DNA of 64,000 nucleotides. Source: Pseudomonas syringae. GTDB taxonomy: Bacteria > Pseudomonadota > Gammaproteobacteria > Pseudomonadales > Pseudomonadaceae. The notes under the pieces are model-generated. The model searched no databases. It was not told the origin of the DNA and saw nothing but the letters and a program-made list of their open reading frames with translations. This document shows, in pieces, positions 18,281 through 27,564 of this stretch (position 1 is its first letter; each line of letters opens with the position of its first letter). Both the position numbers and the translations under genes were made by a program. The stretch covers positions 124,001 to 188,000 of the forward strand of contig NZ_WKEQ01000005.1 of assembly GCF_021605415.1 (NCBI RefSeq). The letters run 5' to 3'.

Positions 18281-19300
18281 TCAATTCTTCTCAAGCTCAC
18301 CTGCATGAAACCTGACGGCCAGCCAAACCAACGGTGCATAAGCCACTAACAATGCCAATGACCCGTCTACATTCCACAAAACAACACTCGCCGCCACCGG
18401 CAACAACCAAAGTACGTTGATCGCAGCAACCGTCAGTGTCACTGGCAGATGCCGACCGTACTGGCGCGAAGCGAACTGATAAGCGTGACTGCGGTGAGCC
18501 TCGTAAACCTTGTCTCCTCTCAACAGGCGACGTATAAGCGTGACAGAGGCATCCACAATAAACACGCCCAGCAAGATCAACCAGACCCATAGCAGCTGCG
18601 GTGAGTACGAGGCCGCTTGAATGGAGAGCAAAGCGAGGATAATCCCTAGAAAACCACTGCCAGCATCTCCCATGAAAATCCTTGCGGGAGGGAAGTTCCA
18701 ATAAAGGAAGCCTGCTACAGCCACTGCCAGTACTAAAGGTGCCGCCAGCAAATAGTCAAATCCTCCCAACCAATAGACCAACGAAGCCCCAACGCAGGCA
18801 CATATAGCCTCGACACTTGCGATGCCGTCGATACCATCCATGAAGTTGTAGAGATTGAGCATCCAGACTATATAAAACGCGGCGCAAATATGGCCCAGCC
18901 ATCCAAGATCAACGCTGTAGCTCGCCACACTGATGACAGGGAGTCCATTAAGCCAGGACAACGCCCAGATAGCGGCGCAAAAATGCCCAAGAAGACGCCA
19001 GCGTGCAGCAATATGGCCATGATCATCAAGAAAACCCAGAACAGCGACTGCTGTACCCGCACCTAAAAATGCATAAACACAATTCCATGTCAGCGCGCCT
19101 GCTAATCCCATCAGAGGCACAGCAACAAGAAAACTCAGCACAATGGCGACCCCTCCCCCGCGGGGGGTCGGAACCGTGTGCGAGCTTCTTGCATTGGGGA
19201 CATCGATCAGACTGCGACTCAATGCGTAGCGTCGTAATATCCAAGTCAAGAAATACGCCGAGAAACAGACGGCAAACATCAACGGAAGCAAGAACGTCAT
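18281..19300 (-). CDS. wbpL: WbpL-like undecaprenyl-phosphate sugar-1-phosphate transferase
   Basis: A 339-residue protein of the MraY/WecA family with about ten membrane helices. The family signatures are LGFLDDHGHI, NLYNFMDGIDGIAS, FMGDAGSGFLG and the cytoplasmic HRSHAYQ loop. It should transfer the first sugar 1-phosphate (D-QuiNAc or D-FucNAc in WbpL systems) to undecaprenyl phosphate, starting the O-antigen unit. The ATG at 19300 is preferred because GGAG lies six bases upstream; an in-frame ATG at 19312 has no such site. It lies about 110 bases ahead of wbpM and 47 after the epimerase gene. Confidence 0.9.
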   Translation of the reverse strand: MTFLLPLMFAVCFSAYFLTWILRRYALSRSLIDVPNARSSHTVPTPRGGGVAIVLSFLVAVPLMGLAGALTWNCVYAFLGAGTAVAVLGFLDDHGHIAARWRLLGHFCAAIWALSWLNGLPVISVASYSVDLGWLGHICAAFYIVWMLNLYNFMDGIDGIASVEAICACVGASLVYWLGGFDYLLAAPLVLAVAVAGFLYWNFPPARIFMGDAGSGFLGIILALLSIQAASYSPQLLWVWLILLGVFIVDASVTLIRRLLRGDKVYEAHRSHAYQFASRQYGRHLPVTLTVAAINVLWLLPVAASVVLWNVDGSLALLVAYAPLVWLAVRFHAGELEKN

Positions 19301-19347
19301 TAAAAACTCCATTTGTCAGCCCGTTCGTCAGGATGACAGCACCAAAA

Positions 19348-20307
19348 CTAGTTGGAGCCAGGTTCAAAATCTTTCGCCACTTTTCCCAACCCTCCATCAA
19401 GGCCTTCGATTGGATTCCAGCCAAGCAAGTCACGAGTCTTGTGAATGTCGACCTGAAGAGAGCCGTTGAGGCGTCGAGCTATATCCTTGCGTCCCAATAC
19501 CAATGCCAGAGCATTCAGGAACATTGAAGGCACTGGAATCAGCCGAGCGGGTTTTCCCAACGCTTTACCCATGCGAAGCAAAAGCTCTGTAGTAGAAACA
19601 TCCTCATCATCACTGACCATGAACGTCTGGTTAGCGGCACGCGGATGATCCAGGCAAGTAACGATCAAGTCCACCAGGTTATCGAGCGAGACCAGACTGC
19701 GTTTATTTCGGATAGCGCCGAATGGTAAAGGAACACCTTTATCAAGCCACTTCATCATGCTGCGAAAGTTGGCTTTCACACCCGGGCCGTAAACCAACAC
19801 GGGACGAATGATAACAACCTCGATCCCGAATTGCTCAGCAATGCTCCGCAACCCTTGCTCGGCCTCCATTTTTGAAACCCCATAAGGATCCATGGGCGAT
19901 GGCGTATCATCCGCAGTAAAAGGATGACCAGGAAAAGTTTCCTCTCCGTTAACCTTGATTGAACTGAGAAAAACGAAACGCTTGACGCCAGCCTCCGCCG
20001 CTCTACGTGCCAAATCCAATGTGAATTTCACATTGACTTCACGAAAATCCGCCAGCGGATCAGCTGAATTGTCGTTCATCACGTGCACTCGTGCCGCACA
20101 ATGGACAACTGACTGTACGTCATCGAAATCCATTGCTGAAATATCTGGATCTTTGGAAAGCACTGACACTAGAACTTCCGAAGGAAACTGCATTTCAGTC
20201 TGACGAACCAGCGCGATGATTTTTTTATTCTGACTAGACAACAGCCGTCTGATCAAAGCACTACCGACAAAACCGTTAGCACCAGTAACAAGGATCTTTT
20301 CATTCAT
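19348..20307 (-). CDS. NAD-dependent epimerase/reductase, WbpV/WbpK/WbjF type
   Basis: A 319-residue extended SDR. It has GANGFVGSALIRRL at the N-terminus, LSSIKVNGEE around the catalytic Ser, and the Tyr-Lys pair in PYGVSKMEAE. It sits between the glycosyltransferase and the WbpL-like gene, the place held by WbjF in P. aeruginosa O11 and related to WbpV/WbpK. Those enzymes reduce the 4-keto product of WbpM to UDP-D-QuiNAc or UDP-D-FucNAc; which one applies here cannot be told from sequence alone. The ATG at 20307 overlaps the upstream gene by eight bases, so translation is coupled. Confidence 0.85.
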   Translation of the reverse strand: MNEKILVTGANGFVGSALIRRLLSSQNKKIIALVRQTEMQFPSEVLVSVLSKDPDISAMDFDDVQSVVHCAARVHVMNDNSADPLADFREVNVKFTLDLARRAAEAGVKRFVFLSSIKVNGEETFPGHPFTADDTPSPMDPYGVSKMEAEQGLRSIAEQFGIEVVIIRPVLVYGPGVKANFRSMMKWLDKGVPLPFGAIRNKRSLVSLDNLVDLIVTCLDHPRAANQTFMVSDDEDVSTTELLLRMGKALGKPARLIPVPSMFLNALALVLGRKDIARRLNGSLQVDIHKTRDLLGWNPIEGLDGGLGKVAKDFEPGSN

Positions 20308-21442
20308 GATCAAACGCCCGCTCAAGCTTTGAATAAATATCCAAATGCTGTTGCACTATGTTATCCACATTAAATTCGTTTTCGGCCAGCACACGACCCG
20401 CTGCGCCCATGCGCTGGCGCATAGTTTTATCTTCAATAAGCAACTGCAGACCATCTGCCAACGCAACGGAATCACGCACGGGAACCAATAGCCCAGTAAC
20501 ATCTGGGTCGATGGCATCGCGACAACCTGGAACATCCGAAGTGACGACTGCACGACCGCAGGCCGCCGCTTCGACCAAAACCTTCGGTAGTCCTTCGCGA
20601 TAAGACGGCAAAGTTACAAGATGCGCATCTGCGAACAACGCGGCTATGTCTTTTCGATAGCCCAATATCTCGACTAGGCCTTCATCACGCCACGCATTTG
20701 TTTCGGCTTCAGTAATAGTGGCCGGGTTGCCTGGATCAATGGCACCAATCAGCTGATAACGAGCCTTGATCCCCCTGTCACGAAGAATTCTTGCCGCCTC
20801 GACAAACTCAAGAACCCCTTTGTCTCGCAGGAGTCGAGCGGCGAGACAAATGACAGGCAAATAACTATCGGACTCGGGAACACATGGATACAGACCAAGA
20901 TCAACGCCGGAACCGCGAATGAGTTCGGCCTTCTTTAGATCTAGTACACCCAGGCCGGTCAATAGGTCACGGTCATCCGAATTTTGAAAAATAACCCGCA
21001 GATTCTTTTTCCCGAGTGCCAGCCAATAAAAAAAACTCACTACTTTACGCAACAACGTAGCCTTGAATCCCCGCAAAAGAAACACGAATCCAAGGCCCGA
21101 GACCGCCGCGACTACTGATTTTACCGGCGCCAAACGGGCCGCGATCCCACCATAAATGACAGGTTTTATGGTAACCAGATGCAACATGACCGGTTTGATA
21201 CGCCACAATAAGCGCCAAATAAAGAACAGTGTAAAGAGTTCTCGGAGTGGATTACTTCCACTTCTGGACATAGGCAAAAGGTGATGGATAAAGCCGCTAT
21301 CCTCAATCCTCTTGACGGCATCGCCGTCCATGGACGCAATATGAACGCGATAGCCCGCTTTTCTGGCTCCCTCTGCCACCGCCAAGCGGTGAGAAACAAA
21401 AAAAGCAGGATCATTCACAATCATCAGAAATACGGGGGCCAT
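20300..21442 (-). CDS. Glycosyltransferase family 4 protein
   Basis: A 380-residue GT-B fold transferase. The N-terminal acceptor domain carries a hydrophobic segment (about 110-150) typical of enzymes acting on lipid-linked sugars. The C-terminal donor domain has the E-x7-E type motif SYREGLPKVLVEAAACG near residue 290. It resembles WbuB/WbjE-type transferases that add an L-FucNAc or L-QuiNAc residue, and it directly follows the L-sugar genes. That makes it the best candidate for transferring the L-6-deoxy-HexNAc. The ATG at 21442 is preferred over a TTG one codon earlier. Confidence 0.85.
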   Translation of the reverse strand: MAPVFLMIVNDPAFFVSHRLAVAEGARKAGYRVHIASMDGDAVKRIEDSGFIHHLLPMSRSGSNPLRELFTLFFIWRLLWRIKPVMLHLVTIKPVIYGGIAARLAPVKSVVAAVSGLGFVFLLRGFKATLLRKVVSFFYWLALGKKNLRVIFQNSDDRDLLTGLGVLDLKKAELIRGSGVDLGLYPCVPESDSYLPVICLAARLLRDKGVLEFVEAARILRDRGIKARYQLIGAIDPGNPATITEAETNAWRDEGLVEILGYRKDIAALFADAHLVTLPSYREGLPKVLVEAAACGRAVVTSDVPGCRDAIDPDVTGLLVPVRDSVALADGLQLLIEDKTMRQRMGAAGRVLAENEFNVDNIVQQHLDIYSKLERAFDHE

Positions 21443-21529
21443 CAAAATTCACCTAGCCAAGCTTGAAACATTCCATACGCTCCTCTGATGTCCAGCCGAT
21501 ACAGCATCCGTCGAAAACAGGCTATTCGA

Positions 21530-22657
21530 TTAATGCTTACCCCAAACAGTTCGATTTATATAATCAACGTAACTCAACACCACCCTAACCACCTGAATAG
21601 ACACGGGGCCGCCTTTATAATCATTTACAACCGGAATAACCCGGTTGTGACGATCATGTTGATCGGTGATGATCTTCACAGCTTCCAAAACGCGGTCAAC
21701 TTTCAAGCCGCTCATGATCAAGGTGCCCTCATCCATGCCTTCAGGTCTTTCGTGGGCATTGCGGATGGTAATGGCGGGCAAGTTAAGCAAAGACGCTTCT
21801 TCTGTAATCGTTCCGCTGTCAGAAAGCACACAGAATGCAGACATCTGCAACTTGATATAGTCGAGCAACCCGAATGGCTTCATGAAGTGAATCAGCGGAT
21901 TATCCATTGCTACGCCGATAGCTTCTAGACGTTTGCGAGTACGCGGATGAGTCGAAACGATGACCGGATATTGATATTGCTCAGCCAATGCAGTAAGCGT
22001 ATCGACTAGATCCTTCAAGTTGTCAGGACTGTCGACATTCTCTTCGCGGTGCGCGCTGACTATAAAAAATTTATCTTCTTCCAGAGACATTCGAGTCAAC
22101 ACGTCAGACTGAACAATCTTAGGTAGATAAAAATCTAAAACCTCAGCCATGTGTGAGCCGGTTTTGATGATGGTCTCGGGCCGAACGCCTTCAGCGATGA
22201 GATAGCGTCTTGCATGCTCAGTGAGAACCATATTGATATCACTGAGATGATCAAGAACCTTGCGATTCAGTTCTTCAGGCACGCGCTGATCGAAACAACG
22301 ATTTCCTGCTTCCATGTGAAAAACAGGTATCTTGCGGCGTTTTGCCGCAATGACCGCCAGACAGGTATTAGTATCTCCATACAACAACACGGCATCAGGT
22401 TTTTCTAGTTCAAAAATGCCGTCCGCTTTACTAATTACTTCAGCAATCGTCTGCGCTGCCGTCTCGCCTACCGCACCTAAAAAATGATCCGGCTTTCGGA
22501 TTTCAAGCTCGTCAAAAAAAACCTGATTCAATTCGTAGTCGTAATTCTGACCCGAATGTACAAGTACGTGATTAACTTGCCTGTCCAGCTCGGCAATGAC
22601 ACGGCTCATTTTGATCAGCTCAGGACGCGTACCAACCAGCGTCATTACCTTAAGCAT
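21530..22657 (-). CDS. Non-hydrolysing UDP-N-acetylhexosamine 2-epimerase (WecB/FnlC/WbvD type)
   Basis: A 375-residue WecB-family enzyme. Signatures are VGTRPELIKMSRVI at the N-terminus, the active-site segment FHMEAGNRCFDQRVPEE and SDSGTITEEASLLNLPAI near residue 285. In the triad FnlA-reductase-FnlC it inverts C2 to give the final UDP-L-sugar. It overlaps the preceding 4,6-dehydratase gene by eight bases. Given an RmlD-like (not FnlB-like) partner, the expected step is UDP-L-RhaNAc to UDP-L-QuiNAc, as known for the V. cholerae O37 WbvD pathway; UDP-L-FucNAc is the alternative. Confidence 0.9.
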   Translation of the reverse strand: MLKVMTLVGTRPELIKMSRVIAELDRQVNHVLVHSGQNYDYELNQVFFDELEIRKPDHFLGAVGETAAQTIAEVISKADGIFELEKPDAVLLYGDTNTCLAVIAAKRRKIPVFHMEAGNRCFDQRVPEELNRKVLDHLSDINMVLTEHARRYLIAEGVRPETIIKTGSHMAEVLDFYLPKIVQSDVLTRMSLEEDKFFIVSAHREENVDSPDNLKDLVDTLTALAEQYQYPVIVSTHPRTRKRLEAIGVAMDNPLIHFMKPFGLLDYIKLQMSAFCVLSDSGTITEEASLLNLPAITIRNAHERPEGMDEGTLIMSGLKVDRVLEAVKIITDQHDRHNRVIPVVNDYKGGPVSIQVVRVVLSYVDYINRTVWGKH

Positions 22658-23660
22658 TCAGAACCTCCTGGATGTAATCCAGTTTCAGCAATACTTCTTT
22701 GATAGCCTCGACCGAGAGTCGCTCAGTATTGTGAGAAGTGTAGTCGTCCAGTTCAGAGATTCTTTGCTCGCCCTCGACGAAGTACTTTTTGTAGTTGAGG
22801 TCGCGGTTATCCGCGGGAATTCGATAATAACGACCCATATCCTCGGATTTGGCCATCTCCTCTCGAGACACTAAAGACTCATATAGCTTTTCACCGTGGC
22901 GCGTTCCGATAACTTTTACAGGGGACTCGCTTCCCAGCAATTCCTTCAGAGCCTCTGCTAGCTCACCTACCGTGGAGGCCGGGGCTTTTTGAATGAAAAT
23001 ATCCCCTTGCTGGCCATGCTCAAATGCATGCAACACGAGATCAACGGAATCTTCTAACGACATCAGAAAGCGAGTCATTTCGGGGTCAGTTACTGTTAAT
23101 GGCTCACCACTTTTGATCTGACCGACAAACAATGGAATGACCGAACCACGTGACGCCATAACGTTTCCGTAACGTGTGGCACAAACAATCGTACCACCCT
23201 CGGGGATCATTCGAGATTTCGCTACCATCAGCTTTTCAGCCATTGCCTTGGAAATGCCCATGGCGTTGATCGGGTATACAGCTTTATCTGTACTCAGTAC
23301 AACAACGCGCTGAACGCCACTTGCAATTGCTGCGCTCAGAACATTGTCAGTACCGTTGACATTCGTTTTAACAGCTTCCATTGGATAAAATTCGCATGAA
23401 GGCACTTGCTTCAGTGCAGCAGCGTGAAAAACATAGTCAACGCCTATCATTGCTTGTGCCAGACTTTGATAGTCCCGTACATCCCCAATGTAAAACTTCA
23501 CTTTATCGTTGGCCAACGCGATGCGCATATCTTCTTGCTTTTTTTCATCGCGGCTGAAGATGCGTATTTCTCGAACGTTGGTATTAAGGAATCGTTTAAG
23601 AACAGTATTACCGAAAGAACCAGTACCTCCAGTAATCATCAAAACTTTATCATCAAACAT
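22650..23660 (-). CDS. UDP-GlcNAc 4,6-dehydratase/5-epimerase (FnlA/WbjB/CapE/WbvB type)
   Basis: A 336-residue extended SDR. It has TGGTGSFGNTVLKRF at the N-terminus, FHAAALKQVPSCE, then STDKAVYPINAMGISKAMAE with Met in place of the usual catalytic Tyr, as in this group, and RYGNVMASRGSVIPLF. It should dehydrate UDP-GlcNAc and invert C5, giving the L-series 4-keto sugar. It is soluble and lacks the membrane domain of the WbpM-like enzyme, so the locus has one dehydratase for each series. The ATG at 23660 is preferred over an upstream GTG. A gap of about 108 bases separates it from the reductase gene. Confidence 0.92.
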   Translation of the reverse strand: MFDDKVLMITGGTGSFGNTVLKRFLNTNVREIRIFSRDEKKQEDMRIALANDKVKFYIGDVRDYQSLAQAMIGVDYVFHAAALKQVPSCEFYPMEAVKTNVNGTDNVLSAAIASGVQRVVVLSTDKAVYPINAMGISKAMAEKLMVAKSRMIPEGGTIVCATRYGNVMASRGSVIPLFVGQIKSGEPLTVTDPEMTRFLMSLEDSVDLVLHAFEHGQQGDIFIQKAPASTVGELAEALKELLGSESPVKVIGTRHGEKLYESLVSREEMAKSEDMGRYYRIPADNRDLNYKKYFVEGEQRISELDDYTSHNTERLSVEAIKEVLLKLDYIQEVLNA

Positions 23661-23768
23661 AATGCCACCCAAAATTATCCAAAATATTCAACAGACCCAG
23701 TCTCGTCAGATTCCGGGCTTTAACAGTGATTGCGTGGCAATTGCCGGCACAACCGTGCCTGTAAAAAG

Positions 23769-24641
23769 TCACTCAGAACCTTGTCTCTGAGCATCATGCA
23801 TCTTACCAATCAAGTCGGGCCAGGCTGGAGCAGTATAACCTGTAGCCGTACGGAAACGCTCTCCATCGAGTGACCGATCAATTTCCAGGTTTGCATCAGG
23901 GTTGATCTCAATATCTTTCCCGTATCGAGCAGCAACTAACTGTAGCAATTCCAGCTTATTGATTGGAGAAGAGGCTACATGGTACAGGCCAGACAGCTGG
24001 GGATTCGTTAATACATAATCCTTTATTACAAAGGCCAGTTCGACTGTAGGCAGACCGCTAAAAATAGCTTTGGAATAGCCTTTCACCGATTTTTCCTGAG
24101 CAAGAAACCATTCAACGAGTGCAAATCGGCTGTTCAATTCATGGCCGATAATTGATGTTCGCAAGGTAATTGCATTCGTACGATTGTAAACCTCGCCGAT
24201 ATACTTGGATTTGCCATAAAGATCTTCGGCATCCGACAGATCCGTTTCTTTATACATCCCTACGCGACCGGAAAAAACACAGTCAGTGCTGATATGAATC
24301 AGGCGAGCCTGCATGAGCCCACATAATTGAGCAAGCCGATGCGGCAGCATGGCATTGACAGGCAGGGTAATCAGCGGATCCTGAGCATGGGCCAGTTGTT
24401 TGATCAGCCCAACACAGTTGATTACGACTTCCGGCTTCACCTCTTCCAGCACTCGAATCAATGCGTCTTGGTCAAGGACATCAACCCCGGCCAACAGCCT
24501 GGCTTGTATGTCTTCGTTGAAGAAGCGCTTCGAAGACTCACTACGAATTGTTCCCCAGACCTCATGGGAATCATCTTCACAGAAAACGCTAAGCACCGAA
24601 CTGCCCAGCATTCCGGAAGCGCCGAGGATTAATATCCGCAT
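23769..24641 (-). CDS. RmlD-like UDP-4-keto-sugar reductase (WbvR type)
   Basis: A 290-residue SDR of the dTDP-4-dehydrorhamnose reductase family. It has GASGMLGSSVLSVF, HISTDCVFSGRVGMYKE and the Tyr-Lys motif DLYGKSKYIGE. It lacks the cupin-like C-terminal domain that lengthens FnlB/WbjC/CapF enzymes to about 370 residues. In V. cholerae O37 an RmlD-like enzyme (WbvR) gives UDP-L-RhaNAc, then epimerised to UDP-L-QuiNAc. The same logic here predicts L-QuiNAc or L-RhaNAc rather than L-FucNAc. It follows the flippase gene by about 77 bases. Confidence 0.85.
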   Translation of the reverse strand: MRILILGASGMLGSSVLSVFCEDDSHEVWGTIRSESSKRFFNEDIQARLLAGVDVLDQDALIRVLEEVKPEVVINCVGLIKQLAHAQDPLITLPVNAMLPHRLAQLCGLMQARLIHISTDCVFSGRVGMYKETDLSDAEDLYGKSKYIGEVYNRTNAITLRTSIIGHELNSRFALVEWFLAQEKSVKGYSKAIFSGLPTVELAFVIKDYVLTNPQLSGLYHVASSPINKLELLQLVAARYGKDIEINPDANLEIDRSLDGERFRTATGYTAPAWPDLIGKMHDAQRQGSE

Positions 24642-24718
24642 AAATATATCTCCAATCGTAGATTTTCACAGCTCGAACCGATTATTGACCGGTCAGCATC
24701 AATTCAGAAGTCGATCCG

Positions 24719-26227
24719 TCACACCCTTCTCAAGAGCAAACCACGTAAATGGGTAGTTACGGTCGCGACCTCTTGAACTCGTAATATTTGTAGGCAGATA
24801 TAATAAACAAGAACAAATGGAATGAAAACCAGCAACCAATAATTTGCGAATAGATCGTTGATCCAACGCAGGAACGCATAGGCAATCGCGCCGCCGATCG
24901 CACAAGTGATAAACATCTTGAAGGCTGCTAAAAATAGAATTGAAGGTGCTTCTTTTTGAACCAGATAGATCGCTGCGACACAGTTGACGACTGTAGAAAT
25001 CACAGCCGCAATCGCCAGCGCTTCCAATCCATAAGTTTTATAGAAAAAGAAACATATGGTGGAATTAAGCACCAACGCAGCCAAAGATAGAAATACGGGC
25101 GTAAGTGTATTTCCATGAGAAAAAAACACACGATTCATAATATCTCTAATCAAGCACAATGGCAGAGCAAGCAATACGATGGAAAATATCGACCCGACTT
25201 TCATCACATCATCACTCATGAATTTCCCGCGATGAAAAAGAGTAGCGACAATCTCGTGGGAATAGAAACCCATGTACAACACTATCGGGAACGAGCAAAT
25301 AATAACAATTCGAATACATGTAGTCAGATAACGCAGAAGTTCCGCCTGATCATTACGCGCAGCCACAGCCGCGATGCGCGGAAACAACGAAGCCGTCAGG
25401 AAGACGAGGAAAACCGACAAAAATATTAGGTTCAATTTATTCGCATATGCAAAAACAGAAATGGCACCAACGCCTAACTCTGTAGCGAAGTAAACAGCTA
25501 CAAATCCGTTTAGCTGCTCAACATAGAAAGAAAGCACCGCCGGAAGGAAAAGAAATACGAAACGTTTATCAACAAAATAGCTGAATACAGCATTCATCTT
25601 GAATACATAATATCTCCGAGAAAGGGAAAAATTGACTAATACTAAAAATAGCCACGAGAACACACCCAACACCAGCACCCGCTGGAAATTCTCCACCGAA
25701 TTATAAAAATATAACCCGCCGCAAAAAACCACATTATTTACAACTGGCACTATGTAACTTGGAAGCACGACTCCGTTGACCGACTGAATCGAATTAAACA
25801 AGGAAACGAGCGTTGACAATACAAAAGTCAACGCCATGATCGACAGATAGACTGTAGAAAGTTCCCGAACTTTATCGCTTACATCCCCCGAGAAAATCAT
25901 AACCAGCAAATGCGAAGCACCAAATGCGAGCACAGCTATACATGCAGAAATAGCAAAAAAGAAGAAAATAGCTGAAGACAACCCTTCATTCAGTCTTTTC
26001 CTGTCGCCCGTTTCCATTAGACGTGAGTACAATGGGACGATTAAAACAGGTATGGCGGAATAGATCGCCATGTATATTACAGATGAAATGGAATTAGCCA
26101 AAAAAAAGGCATCTGTAACACTAGATACGCCGTGATAGAACGTAAAGGCCAAGTCTTTCAAAAAGCCCGTGGCCTTACCCAGTAAAACCAACCCCAATAT
26201 CAAAACAAGACTTTTATATCGACTCAT
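24719..26227 (-). CDS. wzx: MviN/MurJ-type flippase, probable O-antigen Wzx
   Basis: A 502-residue multi-pass membrane protein with about thirteen to fourteen helices. The first 60 residues (GKATGFLKDLAFTFYHG, then TDAFFLANSISSVIY) match the MviN/MurJ branch of the MOP superfamily rather than the classic Wzx branch. In this context it should flip the undecaprenyl-linked repeat unit to the periplasm. Its start overlaps the stop of the polymerase gene by four bases (ATGA). Gene content is AT-rich relative to the flanks. The housekeeping MurJ gene would be expected elsewhere on the chromosome. Confidence 0.8.
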   Translation of the reverse strand: MSRYKSLVLILGLVLLGKATGFLKDLAFTFYHGVSSVTDAFFLANSISSVIYMAIYSAIPVLIVPLYSRLMETGDRKRLNEGLSSAIFFFFAISACIAVLAFGASHLLVMIFSGDVSDKVRELSTVYLSIMALTFVLSTLVSLFNSIQSVNGVVLPSYIVPVVNNVVFCGGLYFYNSVENFQRVLVLGVFSWLFLVLVNFSLSRRYYVFKMNAVFSYFVDKRFVFLFLPAVLSFYVEQLNGFVAVYFATELGVGAISVFAYANKLNLIFLSVFLVFLTASLFPRIAAVAARNDQAELLRYLTTCIRIVIICSFPIVLYMGFYSHEIVATLFHRGKFMSDDVMKVGSIFSIVLLALPLCLIRDIMNRVFFSHGNTLTPVFLSLAALVLNSTICFFFYKTYGLEALAIAAVISTVVNCVAAIYLVQKEAPSILFLAAFKMFITCAIGGAIAYAFLRWINDLFANYWLLVFIPFVLVYYICLQILRVQEVATVTTHLRGLLLRRV

Positions 26228-27564
26228 GAAAATTCACCCTTCGCAGGTGCGGATTCAACCAGGCGAGATTCTAATTTCTTGTTTGCAAAATATAACCATC
26301 CCGAAACGAGTAATGCTAGTACAATCACACCGGCCAGACCGTGCATAATCTGGTTATTAGCGTAACTGAATATCAGTCCCATGGAGCAATAGATGAACAG
26401 AGGCCCAGCAAACGGGTTACTTGCCTTAACCGCCTGCAACCAGAATCTCGCATAGAAGAAAGCGAAAATCGGCGTTATTGCGAGAACACCAAAGAAGCTG
26501 ATATCAGAAGCCATCCACGAAAACAGTGAATGCCATTTATCCATTCCCCAACCATATTCAACTCCGACACGGTAAGGATATGTATGGTCAAAAACTGCTC
26601 CATTGCTGGAAATCGCAATCTCAACGATCCGACCTAAAGAATATGAATTACCGACAAAATAAGTCCATTCAAAAGGCAATGTCAGACTGAGATATAGTCC
26701 ATATAAGCCATTTGTGAAATATCCCAAAAATATACCTAAGGCAAGCCCATAATCGAAGCTTACCCAATTGAAGATCGCAGATCGTTCGTCCCACGAAATA
26801 AGTGGGTGAGTCTTTTCATAGATGTTATCCAGTGTTATGCCCGCCGCCTGATAACGTTGACGAAGGATTTCAATAAACATCAGAAAAATCGCAGCACCAG
26901 CAATGCCCGCCACGAGCACAAGTGAGGGCTTGAAGCGGGCGCGCTTAGAAGCAAGATTAATCATGGTGCAAAAAAAGGTGAATATTATTATGTCGCCAAG
27001 ATATTTTTGTTTACCGCTACCGATGACGTTTACCAGTAGATAAGTAGCGACGATAAAAAGAAACGCTAAGCGCGGAATTTTTTTCATTGCTGAGAAATAG
27101 TAAACACCGACCAAGATAAGAAACAGAGAAAGTGCCTGATCCAAGATATTCACTATGTACATAACATCAACTTTAGCCTGGCCCCGCTCATAGTCCTTAT
27201 AGCCAGCGACGTAATTTTCACCTATGTTATTTAAACTGAAACCGCCGCCTGACGAAAGAAAAAGATAAAGCTGGATGAGAGAACTTACCGCCCCCAGGAG
27301 CAATAAAAATTGCACTAAACGCCTGACTCTTCGATACGTAAACTCACGCTCCGCCAATAAGTTTTCAGTTGGCCTGTAACTACCTCGCGCACCAAAAATA
27401 TAGCCAACAGAAAACAACAGCAACATACAGCCGATAAACGGAACCAGCACGAGATAGTCCATACCCCTGTATTCGATCGGCCCTACAAACAGACAGAGCA
27501 AAACGAACAATGAATAGCCAATGTACAGATTTAACGGCAAATATCTGTAGCTTAAAATTTTCAT
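26224..27564 (-). CDS. wzy: Probable O-antigen polymerase Wzy
   Basis: A 446-residue membrane protein with about eleven to twelve helices and a large periplasmic loop (about 235-325). This topology and its place between acyltransferase and flippase genes identify it as the Wzy candidate; Wzy proteins share little sequence, so assignment rests on topology and exclusion. It should join repeat units in the periplasm, with length set by Wzz. It overlaps its neighbours by four bases on both sides, indicating translational coupling. Confidence 0.75.
   Translation of the reverse strand: MKILSYRYLPLNLYIGYSLFVLLCLFVGPIEYRGMDYLVLVPFIGCMLLLFSVGYIFGARGSYRPTENLLAEREFTYRRVRRLVQFLLLLGAVSSLIQLYLFLSSGGGFSLNNIGENYVAGYKDYERGQAKVDVMYIVNILDQALSLFLILVGVYYFSAMKKIPRLAFLFIVATYLLVNVIGSGKQKYLGDIIIFTFFCTMINLASKRARFKPSLVLVAGIAGAAIFLMFIEILRQRYQAAGITLDNIYEKTHPLISWDERSAIFNWVSFDYGLALGIFLGYFTNGLYGLYLSLTLPFEWTYFVGNSYSLGRIVEIAISSNGAVFDHTYPYRVGVEYGWGMDKWHSLFSWMASDISFFGVLAITPIFAFFYARFWLQAVKASNPFAGPLFIYCSMGLIFSYANNQIMHGLAGVIVLALLVSGWLYFANKKLESRLVESAPAKGEFS

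Noticed and set aside
23661..23768. A small gene in the 108-base gap between the reductase and dehydratase genes of the O-antigen run
   Set aside because: Only a ten-base palindrome (GGCAATTGCC) is seen; no start with a ribosome site gives a peptide of meaningful length.
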